DNA of 21,584 nt, from positions 1-21,584 of the forward strand of contig CAKROW010000047.1 of NCBI GenBank assembly GCA_934373235.1, written 5' to 3'. Origin of the DNA: an uncultured Blautia sp. (GTDB lineage: Bacteria > Bacillota > Clostridia > Lachnospirales > Lachnospiraceae). Shown here piece after piece: positions 1-9,100 of this stretch. The translations under genes and the position numbers were made by a program. How positions within the stretch are numbered: position 1 is the stretch's first letter; every line of letters starts with the position of its first letter. Below the pieces are notes generated by a model that did not search any database, had not been told where the DNA came from, and saw only the letters and a list, made by a program, of their open reading frames with translations.

Positions 1-2
1 TC

Positions 3-716
3 GTCAGGCTCGCCCATGGATACCCATACATCTGTGTAGATGATGTCCGCATCTTTTGTTCCTGCCTCCACATCCTCTGTGAGAGTGATGGTGGAACCTG
101 CCTCTTCTGCCCACTGCTGACACTGTGCTACAAGCTCATCATTCGGGAAATATTTCTTATTGGTGCAGGCTACGAAATCAAGACCAAGCTTGGAGCATAC
201 AACCATCAGGGAGTTACCCATGTTGTAACGGGCATCGCCCATGTATACAAGCTTCAGGCCTTTCAGTTTGCCGAAATGCTCACGTACTGTCAGCATATCT
301 GCAAGCATCTGTGTCGGATGATACTCGTTTGTCAGACCATTCCATACCGGTACACCTGCATGCTTCGCAAGCTCCTCAACAATATCCTGACCGAAGCCAC
401 GGTACTCGATTCCCTCATACATTCTTCCGAGAACTCTTGCAGTATCTGCGATGCTCTCCTTCTTTCCGATCTGGGAGCCTGTGGGATCAAGATAGGTAGA
501 ACCCATTCCCAGATCGTGAGCTGCCACTTCGAAGGAACAGCGTGTTCTTGTACTTGTTTTTTCAAAGATCAGGGCAATGTTCTTGCCTCTGTAATACTCA
601 TGAAGCTCTCCTGCTTTTTTCTTGGCCTTCAGGTCTGCTGCAAGGTTGATCATGTAAGTGATCTCTTCCGGTGTAAAGTCTTTCAGTGTCAGGAAATTTC
701 TTCCTTTAAGATTCAT
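3..716 (-). CDS. argF: Ornithine carbamoyltransferase, C-terminus cut off by window start
   Basis: Catalyses carbamoyl phosphate + L-ornithine to L-citrulline in arginine synthesis; a cytosolic trimer in the known family. The first 238 codons are visible and the rest lies beyond the left edge; the family usually has about 310-335 residues. The carbamoyl-phosphate motif STRTR is at residues 55-59, HPTQ at 133-136, and the late motif TDVWVSMGE is at the cut edge. The ATG at 716 has AGGAGG 7 bases upstream. It is the last visible gene of the minus-strand chain and starts 26 bases after the SPFH gene with no terminator between them, so it is probably read through from pfkA/ktr. A catabolic role (arcB) cannot be excluded from the sequence alone, since no arcA or arcC is visible. 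Confidence 0.95.
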   Translation of the reverse strand, partial: MNLKGRNFLTLKDFTPEEITYMINLAADLKAKKKAGELHEYYRGKNIALIFEKTSTRTRCSFEVAAHDLGMGSTYLDPTGSQIGKKESIADTARVLGRMYEGIEYRGFGQDIVEELAKHAGVPVWNGLTNEYHPTQMLADMLTVREHFGKLKGLKLVYMGDARYNMGNSLMVVCSKLGLDFVACTNKKYFPNDELVAQCQQWAEEAGSTITLTEDVEAGTKDADIIYTDVWVSMGEPD

Positions 717-742
717 AATATGTCCTCCTCACGGCCGCAGAT

Positions 743-1684
743 TTATTTCTGCTCTGCCGGTTTATCTGTCATGATTTCCTTCAGGGATGTTGCCAGCCCT
801 GCGATGCCCTGTATCTCGGACGGAATGATGATCTTCGTTGCCTTGCCGTCAGCAACCTTTGTAAGAGCCTCCAGGCTCTTCAGGGTAAGAACAGATTCAT
901 CTGCTCCTGCTTCCTTGATCATACGAAGTCCTTCTGCAGTTGCCTGCTGTACTTTAAGGACTGCCTGTGCCTGTCCTTCAGCCTCTTTGATCATACGCTC
1001 CTTCTGAGCCTCCGCATGAAGAATCGCCGCCTGCTTCTCAGCCTCAGCATCCAGGATAGCGGACTGTTTTTTACCCTCTGCAACAAGGATGGTGGAACGT
1101 TTCTCACCCTCTGCTTTCAGAATGGCTTCTCGTCTCTCACGCTCGGCCTTCATCTGCTTCTCCATGGCATCCTGGATGGCTGCCGGAGGAATGATGTTCT
1201 TAAGCTCCACACGGTTAACCTTGATTCCCCATGGATCTGTAGCCACATCAAGGGAAGCACGCATCTTGGTGTTGATAACCTCACGGGAGGTAAGTGTCTC
1301 ATCCAGCTCCATATCACCGATGATGTTACGAAGTGTTGTAGCAGAAAGATTCTCGATAGCCATGATCGGATTCTCAACGCCATAAGCATACAGCTTGGGA
1401 TCTGTGATCTGGAAAAATACAACTGTATCGATCTGCATGGTTACGTTATCCTTGGTGATCACCGGCTGTGGCGGAAAATCCACAACCTGCTCTTTAAGGT
1501 TCACTCTTCTTGCAACGCGCTCAATAAACGGAACCTTGAAATGAATTCCGGTTCCCCATGTTGCCTTGTACGCGCCCAGACGTTCCAGTACCACTGCATA
1601 TGCCTGTGGTACGATCCGGATGCAGGAAGCCAGAACCCAGAGTACAAGAATGATGAGTACAAGTAAAACAATGATTCCACCCAT
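743..1684 (-). CDS. SPFH/band-7 (stomatin, QmcA-like paraslipin) membrane protein
   Basis: A 313-residue membrane-anchored scaffold of the stomatin/paraslipin type; such proteins oligomerise in the membrane, and their molecular role is only partly known. One N-terminal hydrophobic helix spans about residues 3-20. The band-7 domain follows, roughly 24-180, with typical stretches such as GIHFKVPF and the NLSATTLRNIIGDMELDE region at about 112-129. A long charged coiled coil at about 178-245 is built of repeating AEGEK/AEAEK blocks. The ATG at 1684 has AAGGAGG about 9 bases upstream, overlapping the stop codon of the preceding NfeD gene. SPFH and NfeD proteins are a well-known operon pair, which supports both calls. 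The intracellular substrate or partner is not evident. Confidence 0.9.
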   Translation of the reverse strand: MGGIIVLLVLIILVLWVLASCIRIVPQAYAVVLERLGAYKATWGTGIHFKVPFIERVARRVNLKEQVVDFPPQPVITKDNVTMQIDTVVFFQITDPKLYAYGVENPIMAIENLSATTLRNIIGDMELDETLTSREVINTKMRASLDVATDPWGIKVNRVELKNIIPPAAIQDAMEKQMKAERERREAILKAEGEKRSTILVAEGKKQSAILDAEAEKQAAILHAEAQKERMIKEAEGQAQAVLKVQQATAEGLRMIKEAGADESVLTLKSLEALTKVADGKATKIIIPSEIQGIAGLATSLKEIMTDKPAEQK

Positions 1685-1698
1685 AAGTTTAGCCCTCC

Positions 1699-2139
1699 TT
1701 AAGCCTCTCTTATTTCTTTTACGATCAGCTTCACTCCCTGGATCTCAAGGATCTCCACAACTGCATCCTCCGGAATCTTCACTCCGTCCTCAGCACTGCG
1801 GGCCATCCAGTCAATGTCGTTGATCTTTACCTGGCCGGTCTGTGCCAGGTTGTCAATAGGCTGCGTTACAACAGCCCTGGTTCCCAGAAGACTCTCTGCA
1901 TTGGTTTTTTCCACGCCCTTGTTCATATAGCGTACTGCCAGAGGTCTGGTAAAGATCAGAAGCACTACAGAAATACCAAAAAACAGAAGTATCTGTACCA
2001 TAACACTCATTCCCAGCCACGCTGCGATACATGCCACAAGAGCACCACCTGCAAACCAGACTGTGGTAAGTCCTACTGTGATAGCCTCAATGATCAGAAA
2101 CACTGCCACGATCACCAGCCATATCAATGGTACTGCCAT
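1699..2139 (-). CDS. NfeD-family membrane protein, partner of the SPFH protein
   Basis: A 146-residue short-form NfeD protein (without the ClpP-like protease domain of the long form). Hydrophobic segments occupy about residues 4-70, and the C-terminal part (about 78-145) has the beta-rich OB-fold character of NfeD tails, with LLGTRAVV, GQVKINDIDWMARS and EDAVVEILEIQGVKLIV. I chose the ATG at 2139: it has an AGGAGGG site about 6 bases upstream, whereas an in-frame TTG one codon earlier would leave only 3 bases. It ends 14 bases before the SPFH gene. NfeD proteins are thought to stabilise or localise SPFH oligomers; that role is inferred from the family. Confidence 0.88.
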   Translation of the reverse strand: MAVPLIWLVIVAVFLIIEAITVGLTTVWFAGGALVACIAAWLGMSVMVQILLFFGISVVLLIFTRPLAVRYMNKGVEKTNAESLLGTRAVVTQPIDNLAQTGQVKINDIDWMARSAEDGVKIPEDAVVEILEIQGVKLIVKEIREA

Positions 2140-2172
2140 CAAAAACCCTCCTTCCGCTTATCCAGTTAAGGT

Positions 2173-2946
2173 TTATCTTCTCTGCCTTGACGCCTCATAC
2201 ATAAGGATCCCTGCTGCCATGGCAGCGTTGAGAGATTCCACCTTTCCGCACATGGGGATCCGGATCAGACAGTCTGCGGTTTCTGCCGCACTGTCAGTCA
2301 GGCCCCTGCCTTCATTTCCGATAAAGAAGGCAGTTCCGCCTCTGTAGTCCTCCCGGTCATAGGAGTTCTCACCTTTCAGATGAGCTGCAAAGGTACGGAT
2401 TCCCCTGTCTGCAAGCTTCTTTTTCAATGATACCACATCTTCTACATATAGAAAAGGTATTCTGTAAATAGAACCCATAGTTGAACGGATGACCTTGGGA
2501 TTTGTGATATCCACACATGTCTTTGTGAGAAGGACACCTTTTACACCTGCGCCTTCTCCTGTACGAAGGATAGTTCCTGCATTTCCGGGATCCTGCAGAT
2601 CTTCAAGAACCATTACCAGAGGTGCGTCACCTCCCAGAACATCCTCCTCTGTCCACACAGGAAGTTTCAGAACTGTAAGGATTCCCTGGGGTGTTTTGGT
2701 ATCACACATCTGACGGAAAACAGAATCCTTCACGATCTCGCAGAAAAATTTTTCTGCCCGTTCCATGATCTCTTTATCAGCAGAAAGTGACTGGGAAACA
2801 TAAACCTCAGAAATCCAGTCTGCCGGTGCTTCCAGAAACATCTTTTTTCCTTCAGCCACAAAAAGTCCCTGTTCTCTTCTGACCTTTGCTTTCTGGTTAA
2901 GCTGAATGACATTTTTTACTCTTGCGTTAGATGCACTGGTAATCAT
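2173..2946 (-). CDS. SpoU/TrmH-family RNA 2'-O-ribose methyltransferase
   Basis: A SAM-dependent 2'-O-methyltransferase acting on rRNA or tRNA. The 257 residues comprise an N-terminal substrate-binding domain (about 1-100) and a trefoil-knot SPOUT domain (about 110-255). The three SpoU motifs are present: NAGTILRT at 122-129 (catalytic Asn and Arg), IGNEGRGL at 209-216, and PMCGKVESLNAA at 231-242. The start ATG at 2946 overlaps the end of ktrA by 4 bases, and a GGAG lies about 7 bases upstream inside ktrA, so translation is probably coupled. In many Clostridia a gene of this type is annotated as a 23S rRNA methyltransferase (RlmB or TsnR-like). The exact modified nucleotide cannot be told from sequence. 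Confidence 0.9.
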   Translation of the reverse strand: MITSASNARVKNVIQLNQKAKVRREQGLFVAEGKKMFLEAPADWISEVYVSQSLSADKEIMERAEKFFCEIVKDSVFRQMCDTKTPQGILTVLKLPVWTEEDVLGGDAPLVMVLEDLQDPGNAGTILRTGEGAGVKGVLLTKTCVDITNPKVIRSTMGSIYRIPFLYVEDVVSLKKKLADRGIRTFAAHLKGENSYDREDYRGGTAFFIGNEGRGLTDSAAETADCLIRIPMCGKVESLNAAMAAGILMYEASRQRR

Positions 2947-3593
2947 CTCAAATCTCCATTCAAATCTTTATTTTTTCCTACTGCCATAACAGAGCAGCCT
3001 GTGGGGAGCGGCATATCCGGACGAATATCTACGTTTACTTCTTCGCCCATCTTAATACCGATCACATTGATATGATACTTTTCTCTCACATTCAGTTCCA
3101 GGAGGCTTTTTCCTACCCAGTTGTCCGGGATCACAAATTCTGCCATACTGAATTCCGAAGATAATTCAAAAATATCTATAAAACCTCTGGATATCAGATT
3201 CCTGGCAACACGAAGTCCCATTGCCTGTTCCGGATATATGATCTTATCTGCACCGATCTTTTCAAGGATCCTTCCGTGAAGATTGTTCATGCTTTTTGCA
3301 ACCACAAACGGAACTCCCAGATCCTTGGCCTGCATGGTAGCGGAAATGCTTGCCTCCAGGTTTTCCGCTACTGCTATGATGGCAACATCCACGTTCTGGA
3401 CTCCCAGTGATTTAAGTATTCCCGGCTCACACACATCTGCTTTCACAGCATAGGTGACTTTTTCTGATATCTCCTCGATATTTTCTTCTTTGTCATCAAT
3501 AGCAAGGACATCACAGTCTGACTCTGCAAGTGTAACTGCAACAGTCATTCCGAACTGTCCAAGACCGATCACGGCAAAAGATTTATTTTCCAT
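2943..3593 (-). CDS. ktrA: KtrA/TrkA-type K+ channel regulatory subunit (RCK domains)
   Basis: Cytosolic gating ring subunit of the KtrAB potassium transporter; it binds nucleotides (ATP/ADP, and c-di-AMP in many Firmicutes) and controls KtrB. The 216 residues hold an RCK_N Rossmann fold with GLGQFG at 10-15 and an acidic ribose-binding Asp at about 33 (AIDDKEE). An RCK_C domain follows from about 135 (MAEFVIPDNWVGKSLLEL). The frame is open back to a TTG at 3614, but AGGAG 7 bases before the ATG at 3593 decides the start. It begins 13 bases after ktrB, confirming the transporter pair. No truncation or missing key motif was seen. Confidence 0.93.
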   Translation of the reverse strand: MENKSFAVIGLGQFGMTVAVTLAESDCDVLAIDDKEENIEEISEKVTYAVKADVCEPGILKSLGVQNVDVAIIAVAENLEASISATMQAKDLGVPFVVAKSMNNLHGRILEKIGADKIIYPEQAMGLRVARNLISRGFIDIFELSSEFSMAEFVIPDNWVGKSLLELNVREKYHINVIGIKMGEEVNVDIRPDMPLPTGCSVMAVGKNKDLNGDLR

Positions 3594-3606
3594 GTTTTTC
3601 TCCTGT

Positions 3607-5001
3607 TTATCCAATCATGATATCTTCCTCACCAAGATGTGTGGTACTTCCCGGTCTGTTGCGGACTTTTACCACAACAGCAGTTCCCAGAGTCAGCGGT
3701 CCGATACGTCCCAGATACATGGTAAGGATCACGATCCATTTACCTGCCACATTTAGCTGTGGCGTAAGCCCTCTGGAAAGCCCCACTGTAGCCACCGCTG
3801 ATGTGATCTCATAGAGGATATCTGTCATATCCACCTGCGGCATAACCGCAGACAGAAGTACTGACATGGTAAAAAGGATCACCACACTGGTTCCTGCTAC
3901 TACCATGGCAGAGCGAAGATAACTTTCCCGGATTTTTCTTCCGTAAACCTCCACATCCTTTTTTCCCTGAAGATATGACACAATGGAAAGGATCAGAACC
4001 GCAATGGTAGTAGTCTTTACGCCACCTGCTGTACCCATAGGTGAACCGCCTGTAAACATCCACAAAAGAGAAATGATCACTGTGGGTGTAGATAAGCATG
4101 ACTGATCAATGGTAAAAAATCCCGCTGTACGTGTTGTCACAGACTGAAAAAAGGATGCCATGATCTTCACTCCCAGCGGTTTATCCGCCAGTGTACGCGG
4201 ATTCCCCGATTCAAAAATAAATACCAGCAAGGCTCCTGCAAGCACCAGTATTCCTGTCATGGTAAGCACCAGCTTGCTCTGAAGCCGCAGTACCCTGAAA
4301 AATCTGGACGGGGAAAGTTCTTTTTTTATGAGCTTCCGGAACTTGTCCCAGAGATCCCACCATACAATGAACCCAAGTCCAGAAACAATGATCAGTCCCA
4401 TTGTCGTAAAGTTCACCAGCGGATTGCCCACATATACAGCCAGGCTGGTTTCTCCAAAAAGGTCGATCCCTGCATTACAGAACGCGGACACAGCCAGAAA
4501 AACCGCATGGGTAAGTCCGCTCCTCCAGCCAAATTCCGGCACAAAGCAGAATGCATACAGAACAGCTCCCACGCTCTCTGCCAGAAATACGCATTTCACC
4601 ACACTCTTCATCACAGGCACCACACCGCCCATCTCATCCAGGTTATAGGATTCCTTGATGATACGCCTGTTTTTCAGGGAAATTTTTCTTCGGAGGCTGA
4701 TAAATATCATATTTGCCAGTGCGATCAGGCCGATGCCTCCGATCTGTATGAGACACAGTATGACACATTTCCCTGTCAGGCTCCACTGTGTTGCTGTGAC
4801 AACAGTCACAAGCCCTGTGACACACACACTGGTTGCCGCTGTAAAAACAGCATCCGGGAAGCTGACAGCCTGCCCGGGTGCACTGCAAAACGGCAGCCAC
4901 AAAATAAATCCGCCTACAAAAATCACCCCCGCAAAGCCGAGGGCAATTATTTGTGACGTATTCAGTTTATGCAATCCGTCTGAAACTCTTTTTAAGATCA
5001 T
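3607..5001 (-). CDS. ktrB: KtrB/TrkH-type K+ transporter membrane subunit
   Basis: Na+-dependent potassium uptake channel subunit in the cytoplasmic membrane. Its 464 residues carry the four M1-P-M2 repeats of the SKT superfamily. The selectivity-filter glycines are all visible: TSVCVTGL (G63), CNAGID (G178), TTRTAGF (G294) and TSAVATVGL (G407). The glycine- and threonine-rich GGSPMGTAGGVKTTT segment at about 318-332 matches the intramembrane gating loop in the third repeat. The ATG at 5001 lies only 3 bases after the pfkA stop, and the bases before it contain no Shine-Dalgarno sequence, so expression probably depends on translational coupling to pfkA. ktrA follows directly. Confidence 0.95.
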   Translation of the reverse strand: MILKRVSDGLHKLNTSQIIALGFAGVIFVGGFILWLPFCSAPGQAVSFPDAVFTAATSVCVTGLVTVVTATQWSLTGKCVILCLIQIGGIGLIALANMIFISLRRKISLKNRRIIKESYNLDEMGGVVPVMKSVVKCVFLAESVGAVLYAFCFVPEFGWRSGLTHAVFLAVSAFCNAGIDLFGETSLAVYVGNPLVNFTTMGLIIVSGLGFIVWWDLWDKFRKLIKKELSPSRFFRVLRLQSKLVLTMTGILVLAGALLVFIFESGNPRTLADKPLGVKIMASFFQSVTTRTAGFFTIDQSCLSTPTVIISLLWMFTGGSPMGTAGGVKTTTIAVLILSIVSYLQGKKDVEVYGRKIRESYLRSAMVVAGTSVVILFTMSVLLSAVMPQVDMTDILYEITSAVATVGLSRGLTPQLNVAGKWIVILTMYLGRIGPLTLGTAVVVKVRNRPGSTTHLGEEDIMIG

Positions 5002-5004
5002 AAA

Positions 5005-5994
5005 TTATTTTCTGTAGTTGTGAGAAAGAGAATTGCAGACCTCCCACATGTATGGGTCAACGTTCTTCTGCATTGCAAGAGCCTCATTGATATCAAAATC
5101 AACAAACTCACCGTGACGATAACCAACTACACGGCTGCGCTTTCCTGCAACAAGAAGGTCAACTGCAAGAGCACCCATCATGGACGCATATACGCGGTCT
5201 TTACATGTAGGGCTTCCACCACGCTGCATGTGACCGAGGATAGTTGCACGTGTCTCAATACCTGTTGCAGCCTCGATACGTTTTGCCATTGCCTCTGAAT
5301 GACCGATACCCTCTGCATTTACGATGATGTGATGTTTCTTGCCTTTCTTACGGCTCTCAACGATATTGTCGATAAGCTTCTGCTCGTCATAGTCATATTT
5401 CTCAGGAATCAGGACATCCTCAGCACCATTGGCGATACCGCACCATACAGCAAGGTATCCTGCATTACGTCCCATAACCTCGATGATACTGCATCTCTCA
5501 TGGGATGTAGATGTATCACGTACCTTGTCAATTGCCTCCATAGCTGTGTTTACAGCAGTATCGAAACCGATAGTATACTCGGTACATGCGATATCAAGGT
5601 CGATAGTTCCCGGAAGTCCGATAGTATTGATTCCAAGGTTTGCAAGCTTCTGAGCACCTGCAAAGGAACCATCTCCGCCGATAACAACAAGGCCGTCGAT
5701 TCCGTGCTTTCTGCAGATCTCTGCTGCCTGCTGCTGTCCTTCCTCAGTTCTCATCTCTGCACATCTTGCAGTGTAAAGAATTGTTCCACCCCTCTCAATC
5801 GTATCGGAAACATCTCTTGCTGTCAGATCTCTGATCTCTTCATTTAAAAGACCGCTGTATCCCTTATAGATTCCCTTTACTTTCAGTCCGCTGCTTAATC
5901 CTCTTCTGACAACAGCACGAGTTGCAGCATTCATTCCAGGTGCATCGCCACCGCTGGTAAGAACACCAATCGTCTTGATTTTCTTCTCTGCCAT
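5005..5994 (-). CDS. pfkA: ATP-dependent 6-phosphofructokinase
   Basis: Phosphorylates fructose 6-phosphate to fructose 1,6-bisphosphate, the committed step of glycolysis. The 329 residues match the usual single-domain-type length of about 320. Visible motifs are the ATP-binding TSGGDAPGMN at 13-22 and GGDGS at 106-110; Gly109 at the key position indicates ATP rather than pyrophosphate as donor. The catalytic segment TIDLD is at 130-134 (D132 general base), followed by MGRNAGY at 174-180 and HMQRGG at 255-260. The E. coli enzyme has Asn where Leu133 is here. The frame extends upstream, but the ATG at 5994 has GGAGG 8 bases before it. It sits after dnaE, a gene order common in Firmicutes, with a candidate promoter in the 113-base gap. 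Confidence 0.96.
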   Translation of the reverse strand: MAEKKIKTIGVLTSGGDAPGMNAATRAVVRRGLSSGLKVKGIYKGYSGLLNEEIRDLTARDVSDTIERGGTILYTARCAEMRTEEGQQQAAEICRKHGIDGLVVIGGDGSFAGAQKLANLGINTIGLPGTIDLDIACTEYTIGFDTAVNTAMEAIDKVRDTSTSHERCSIIEVMGRNAGYLAVWCGIANGAEDVLIPEKYDYDEQKLIDNIVESRKKGKKHHIIVNAEGIGHSEAMAKRIEAATGIETRATILGHMQRGGSPTCKDRVYASMMGALAVDLLVAGKRSRVVGYRHGEFVDFDINEALAMQKNVDPYMWEVCNSLSHNYRK

Positions 5995-6051
5995 ATTGTT
6001 ATCCTCCATCTTATGAAACAACCTATTGTAATACACATATTCGGGTAATAG

Positions 6052-6078
6052 TTTATAGCATTTTTCTCAGTTTTTCAA
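6052..6078 (-). promoter_or_regulatory. Candidate extended -10 promoter for pfkA-ktrBA operon
   Basis: Reading the minus strand, TGCTATAAA (6060 to 6052) is an extended -10 element. A TTGAAA (6078 to 6073) lies 15 bases upstream of TATAAA, which is short for a true -35. It sits in the only gap above 100 bases between dnaE and argF and would give a leader of roughly 50 bases before pfkA. No hairpin terminator for dnaE is visible in the same gap. Confidence 0.5.
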
Positions 6079-6107
6079 TACTTTAAGCAAGTAAATCGCA
6101 TTTTATG

Positions 6108-9100
6108 TCAGAACTTTTTAATCGCTCTTTCTACAATTTTTACATTACCTGTCCCATATTTCTCCCTCATGGATGCCAGCCAGTTTTCTTCCGGCTTCAC
6201 CTTGTATAAAGGCGGGAGCTTTTTCATTGCCTTTACATCGCGGAGAAATACCACTACAGCATCCCCGCCGGGTGATGCTGTGAGATCCTTCATAAGTTCC
6301 GCACTTCTGAGTGTATACTCCTCCATGTTTTCAAACTGGATCCACAACTCCTTCGGAACATCGTCAAAGGAACGGACTTTCTCCAGGATCAGTTTGCTTG
6401 GTTTGTCATCCTCCGCAGACACACGCCCCTGGATAAATATTTTGTTATCCTCTTCCAGGTATTTCTGGCTTTTTTCGTAATCCCTGGGAAAAACAACCAC
6501 TTCCACAGTTCCCACAAGGTCTTCCAGGGTAATAAATGCCATCACTTTGTTATTCTTTGTATATTTGACAGTTTTATCCACGATCATACCGCCTACGATC
6601 ACCTTCTGGCCGTCAACTACACGGGGGCGGCCTGTTTCCTCATCAGGCTGGAAATCTGAGGTTCTGGATGAAATGATCTTTCCCATCATATTCTGATATT
6701 CTTCCAGAGGATGTCCGCTTAAGTATATCCCAAGAACATCTTTTTCAAACCCCAGTATCACATCTGCGGGATATTCTGCCAGTGCAGGCATACGGATCTC
6801 AAACTCTTTTTTGTCCTCCTCGGATACAATATCAAAAAGACTTAATTGTCCTGCCATGGTGTGTTTTTTGTCCTGATTGACGCTGTCCAGTATCCGGGAA
6901 TACACGGTCATTTTCTGATGGCGGTTTCCCTCCAGACAGTCAACTGCTCCGGCTTTGATAAGATTTTCCACCACACGTTTGTTGATCTGTCCGATATTCC
7001 GCTCAATAAAATTCTTGAAAGAATTATACTCTCCGTGTTCCTCACGTTCCCGTACGATCGCTTCGATCACAGGACGGCCGATACTTTTGATGGCAGATAA
7101 TGCATAACGGATAGAACCATTATCCACAGAAAACCCATAGGTTCCCCTGTTGATATCTGGAGGCAGTATCCCGATCCCCATCTGCCTGCACACGGAAATA
7201 TACTCTGCAACCTTGTTTGGCATTTCCACTACGGAGGTCATAAGTGCTGCCATAAATTCCACCGGATAATAATACTTCAGATAAGCAGTCTGATAGGAAA
7301 CCACTGCATATGCTGCTGCATGGGATTTGTTAAAAGCATATTTGGCAAAATCGGTCATCTCATCATAGATCTTGTTTGCGATCTCCTCGGAAATTCCCTT
7401 TGCAATACAGCCCGGAACACCTTCTGCCTCATTTCCGTAGACAAAGTTCTGGCGCTCCTTTGCCATGACAGAAGCTTTTTTCTTGGACATGGCACGGCGC
7501 ACCAGGTCACTTCGTCCAAGGGTGTAACCTGCAAGATCGCGGACGATCTGCATAACCTGCTCCTGATAGACAATACAGCCGTAGGTAGGCTTCAGGATAG
7601 GCTCCATCTGCGGGCAGTCATAGCGTATGGTATCCGGACGGTTTTTGCCCCGGATATACTGTGGGATAAAATCCATAGGACCAGGTCTGTAAAGGGAGAT
7701 ACCTGCGATCACATCCTCCAGGCTCTGTGGCTTCAGCTCTTTCATGAAATTTTTCATTCCCGCACTCTCAAGCTGGAACACACCCTCGGAATGTCCGGTT
7801 CCCAGAGAATCCAGAACCTTTTTGTCATTATAGTCAATTTTCTGCATATCAAGGACTGTGCCTGTTCCCTCACGTACAAGCTTCACTGCATTCTGGATAA
7901 CTGTCAGGGTACGAAGTCCAAGGAAATCCATTTTCAGAAGTCCCAGCTCTTCCAGGGTTGTCATGGTAAACTGTGTGACAATGGAACCATCCTGTGCCCT
8001 GGAAAGAGGCACATATTCTGATACATCCTTCTGGCTGATAACAACACCTGCCGCATGCATGGAGGTATGTCTGGGAAGTCCTTCAAGACGTTTCGCCATA
8101 TCAATAAGCTTATGGATATCCTCCTGTTCCTGGTATGCTTTGCGAAGCTCCGGGTTCATTTCCAGGGCTTTACTAATGGTAATATTAAGCTCCTGGGGGA
8201 TCATCTTGGCAATAGTGTCCACCTGAGCATAGGGCATATCCAGAACACGCCCCACATCGCGGATAACACCTCTTGCAGCCAGGGTACCGAAGGTGACGAT
8301 CTGGACCACACAGTCATCTCCGTATTTACGTCTTACATAATCAATAACTTCCTGTCGTCTCTCGAAACAGAAATCAACATCAATATCCGGCATGGAGACT
8401 CGCTCCGGATTAAGGAAACGCTCAAAAAGAAGATCATAGCGGATAGGATCAAGCTGGGTGATCCCCAATGTGTAGGCTACAAGGCTTCCTGCTGCAGAAC
8501 CACGTCCCGGGCCAACCATGATATCATTGTCTCTGGCATATTTGATGAAATCCCAGACAATCAGGAAATAATCCACATATCCCATATTTTTGATAGTGGA
8601 AAGTTCATATTCCAGACGTTCCCTGAGCTCAGACGTAACCGGATGATACCTCTCTTCCAGACCTTCATGACAAAGTTTGTTCAGATACTCCCAGGAGGTA
8701 AGTCCGTCAGGAACATCGTATTTCGGAAGCTTGGTGACACCAAATTCAATCTCTACATGGCATCTCTCTGCGATCTTGTGAGTATTTTCCAGTGCTTCAA
8801 GAGCATAGGGAAAAAGTCTGGCCATTTCTTCCGGTGATTTTACATAGTACTGGCCGCCTTCATAGCGCATCCTGTCCTCATCTGCCAGTTTCCTGCCGGT
8901 CTGAAGGCACAGAAGGATATCATGCGGCTCTGCATCCTCGGCCATGGTATAATGCACATCATTGGTAGCTACCAGGTCGATCCCTGTCTCCTGGTGCATA
9001 CGGAGAAGCTGCTGATTTACAGTCTGCTGTTCCGGGATCCCGTGATCCTGAAGCTCCAGGAAAAAATTCCCTTTTCCGAAAATATCCCGGTAGCGCAGTG

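Noticed and set aside
276..1007. Long plus-strand open frame across argF and the SPFH gene
   Set aside because: Antisense shadow of two well-supported minus-strand genes; no recognisable motif or ribosome site.
7320..8837. Two plus-strand open frames above 230 codons inside dnaE
   Set aside because: Antisense to conserved dnaE core coding sequence; composition and lack of motifs fit a shadow.
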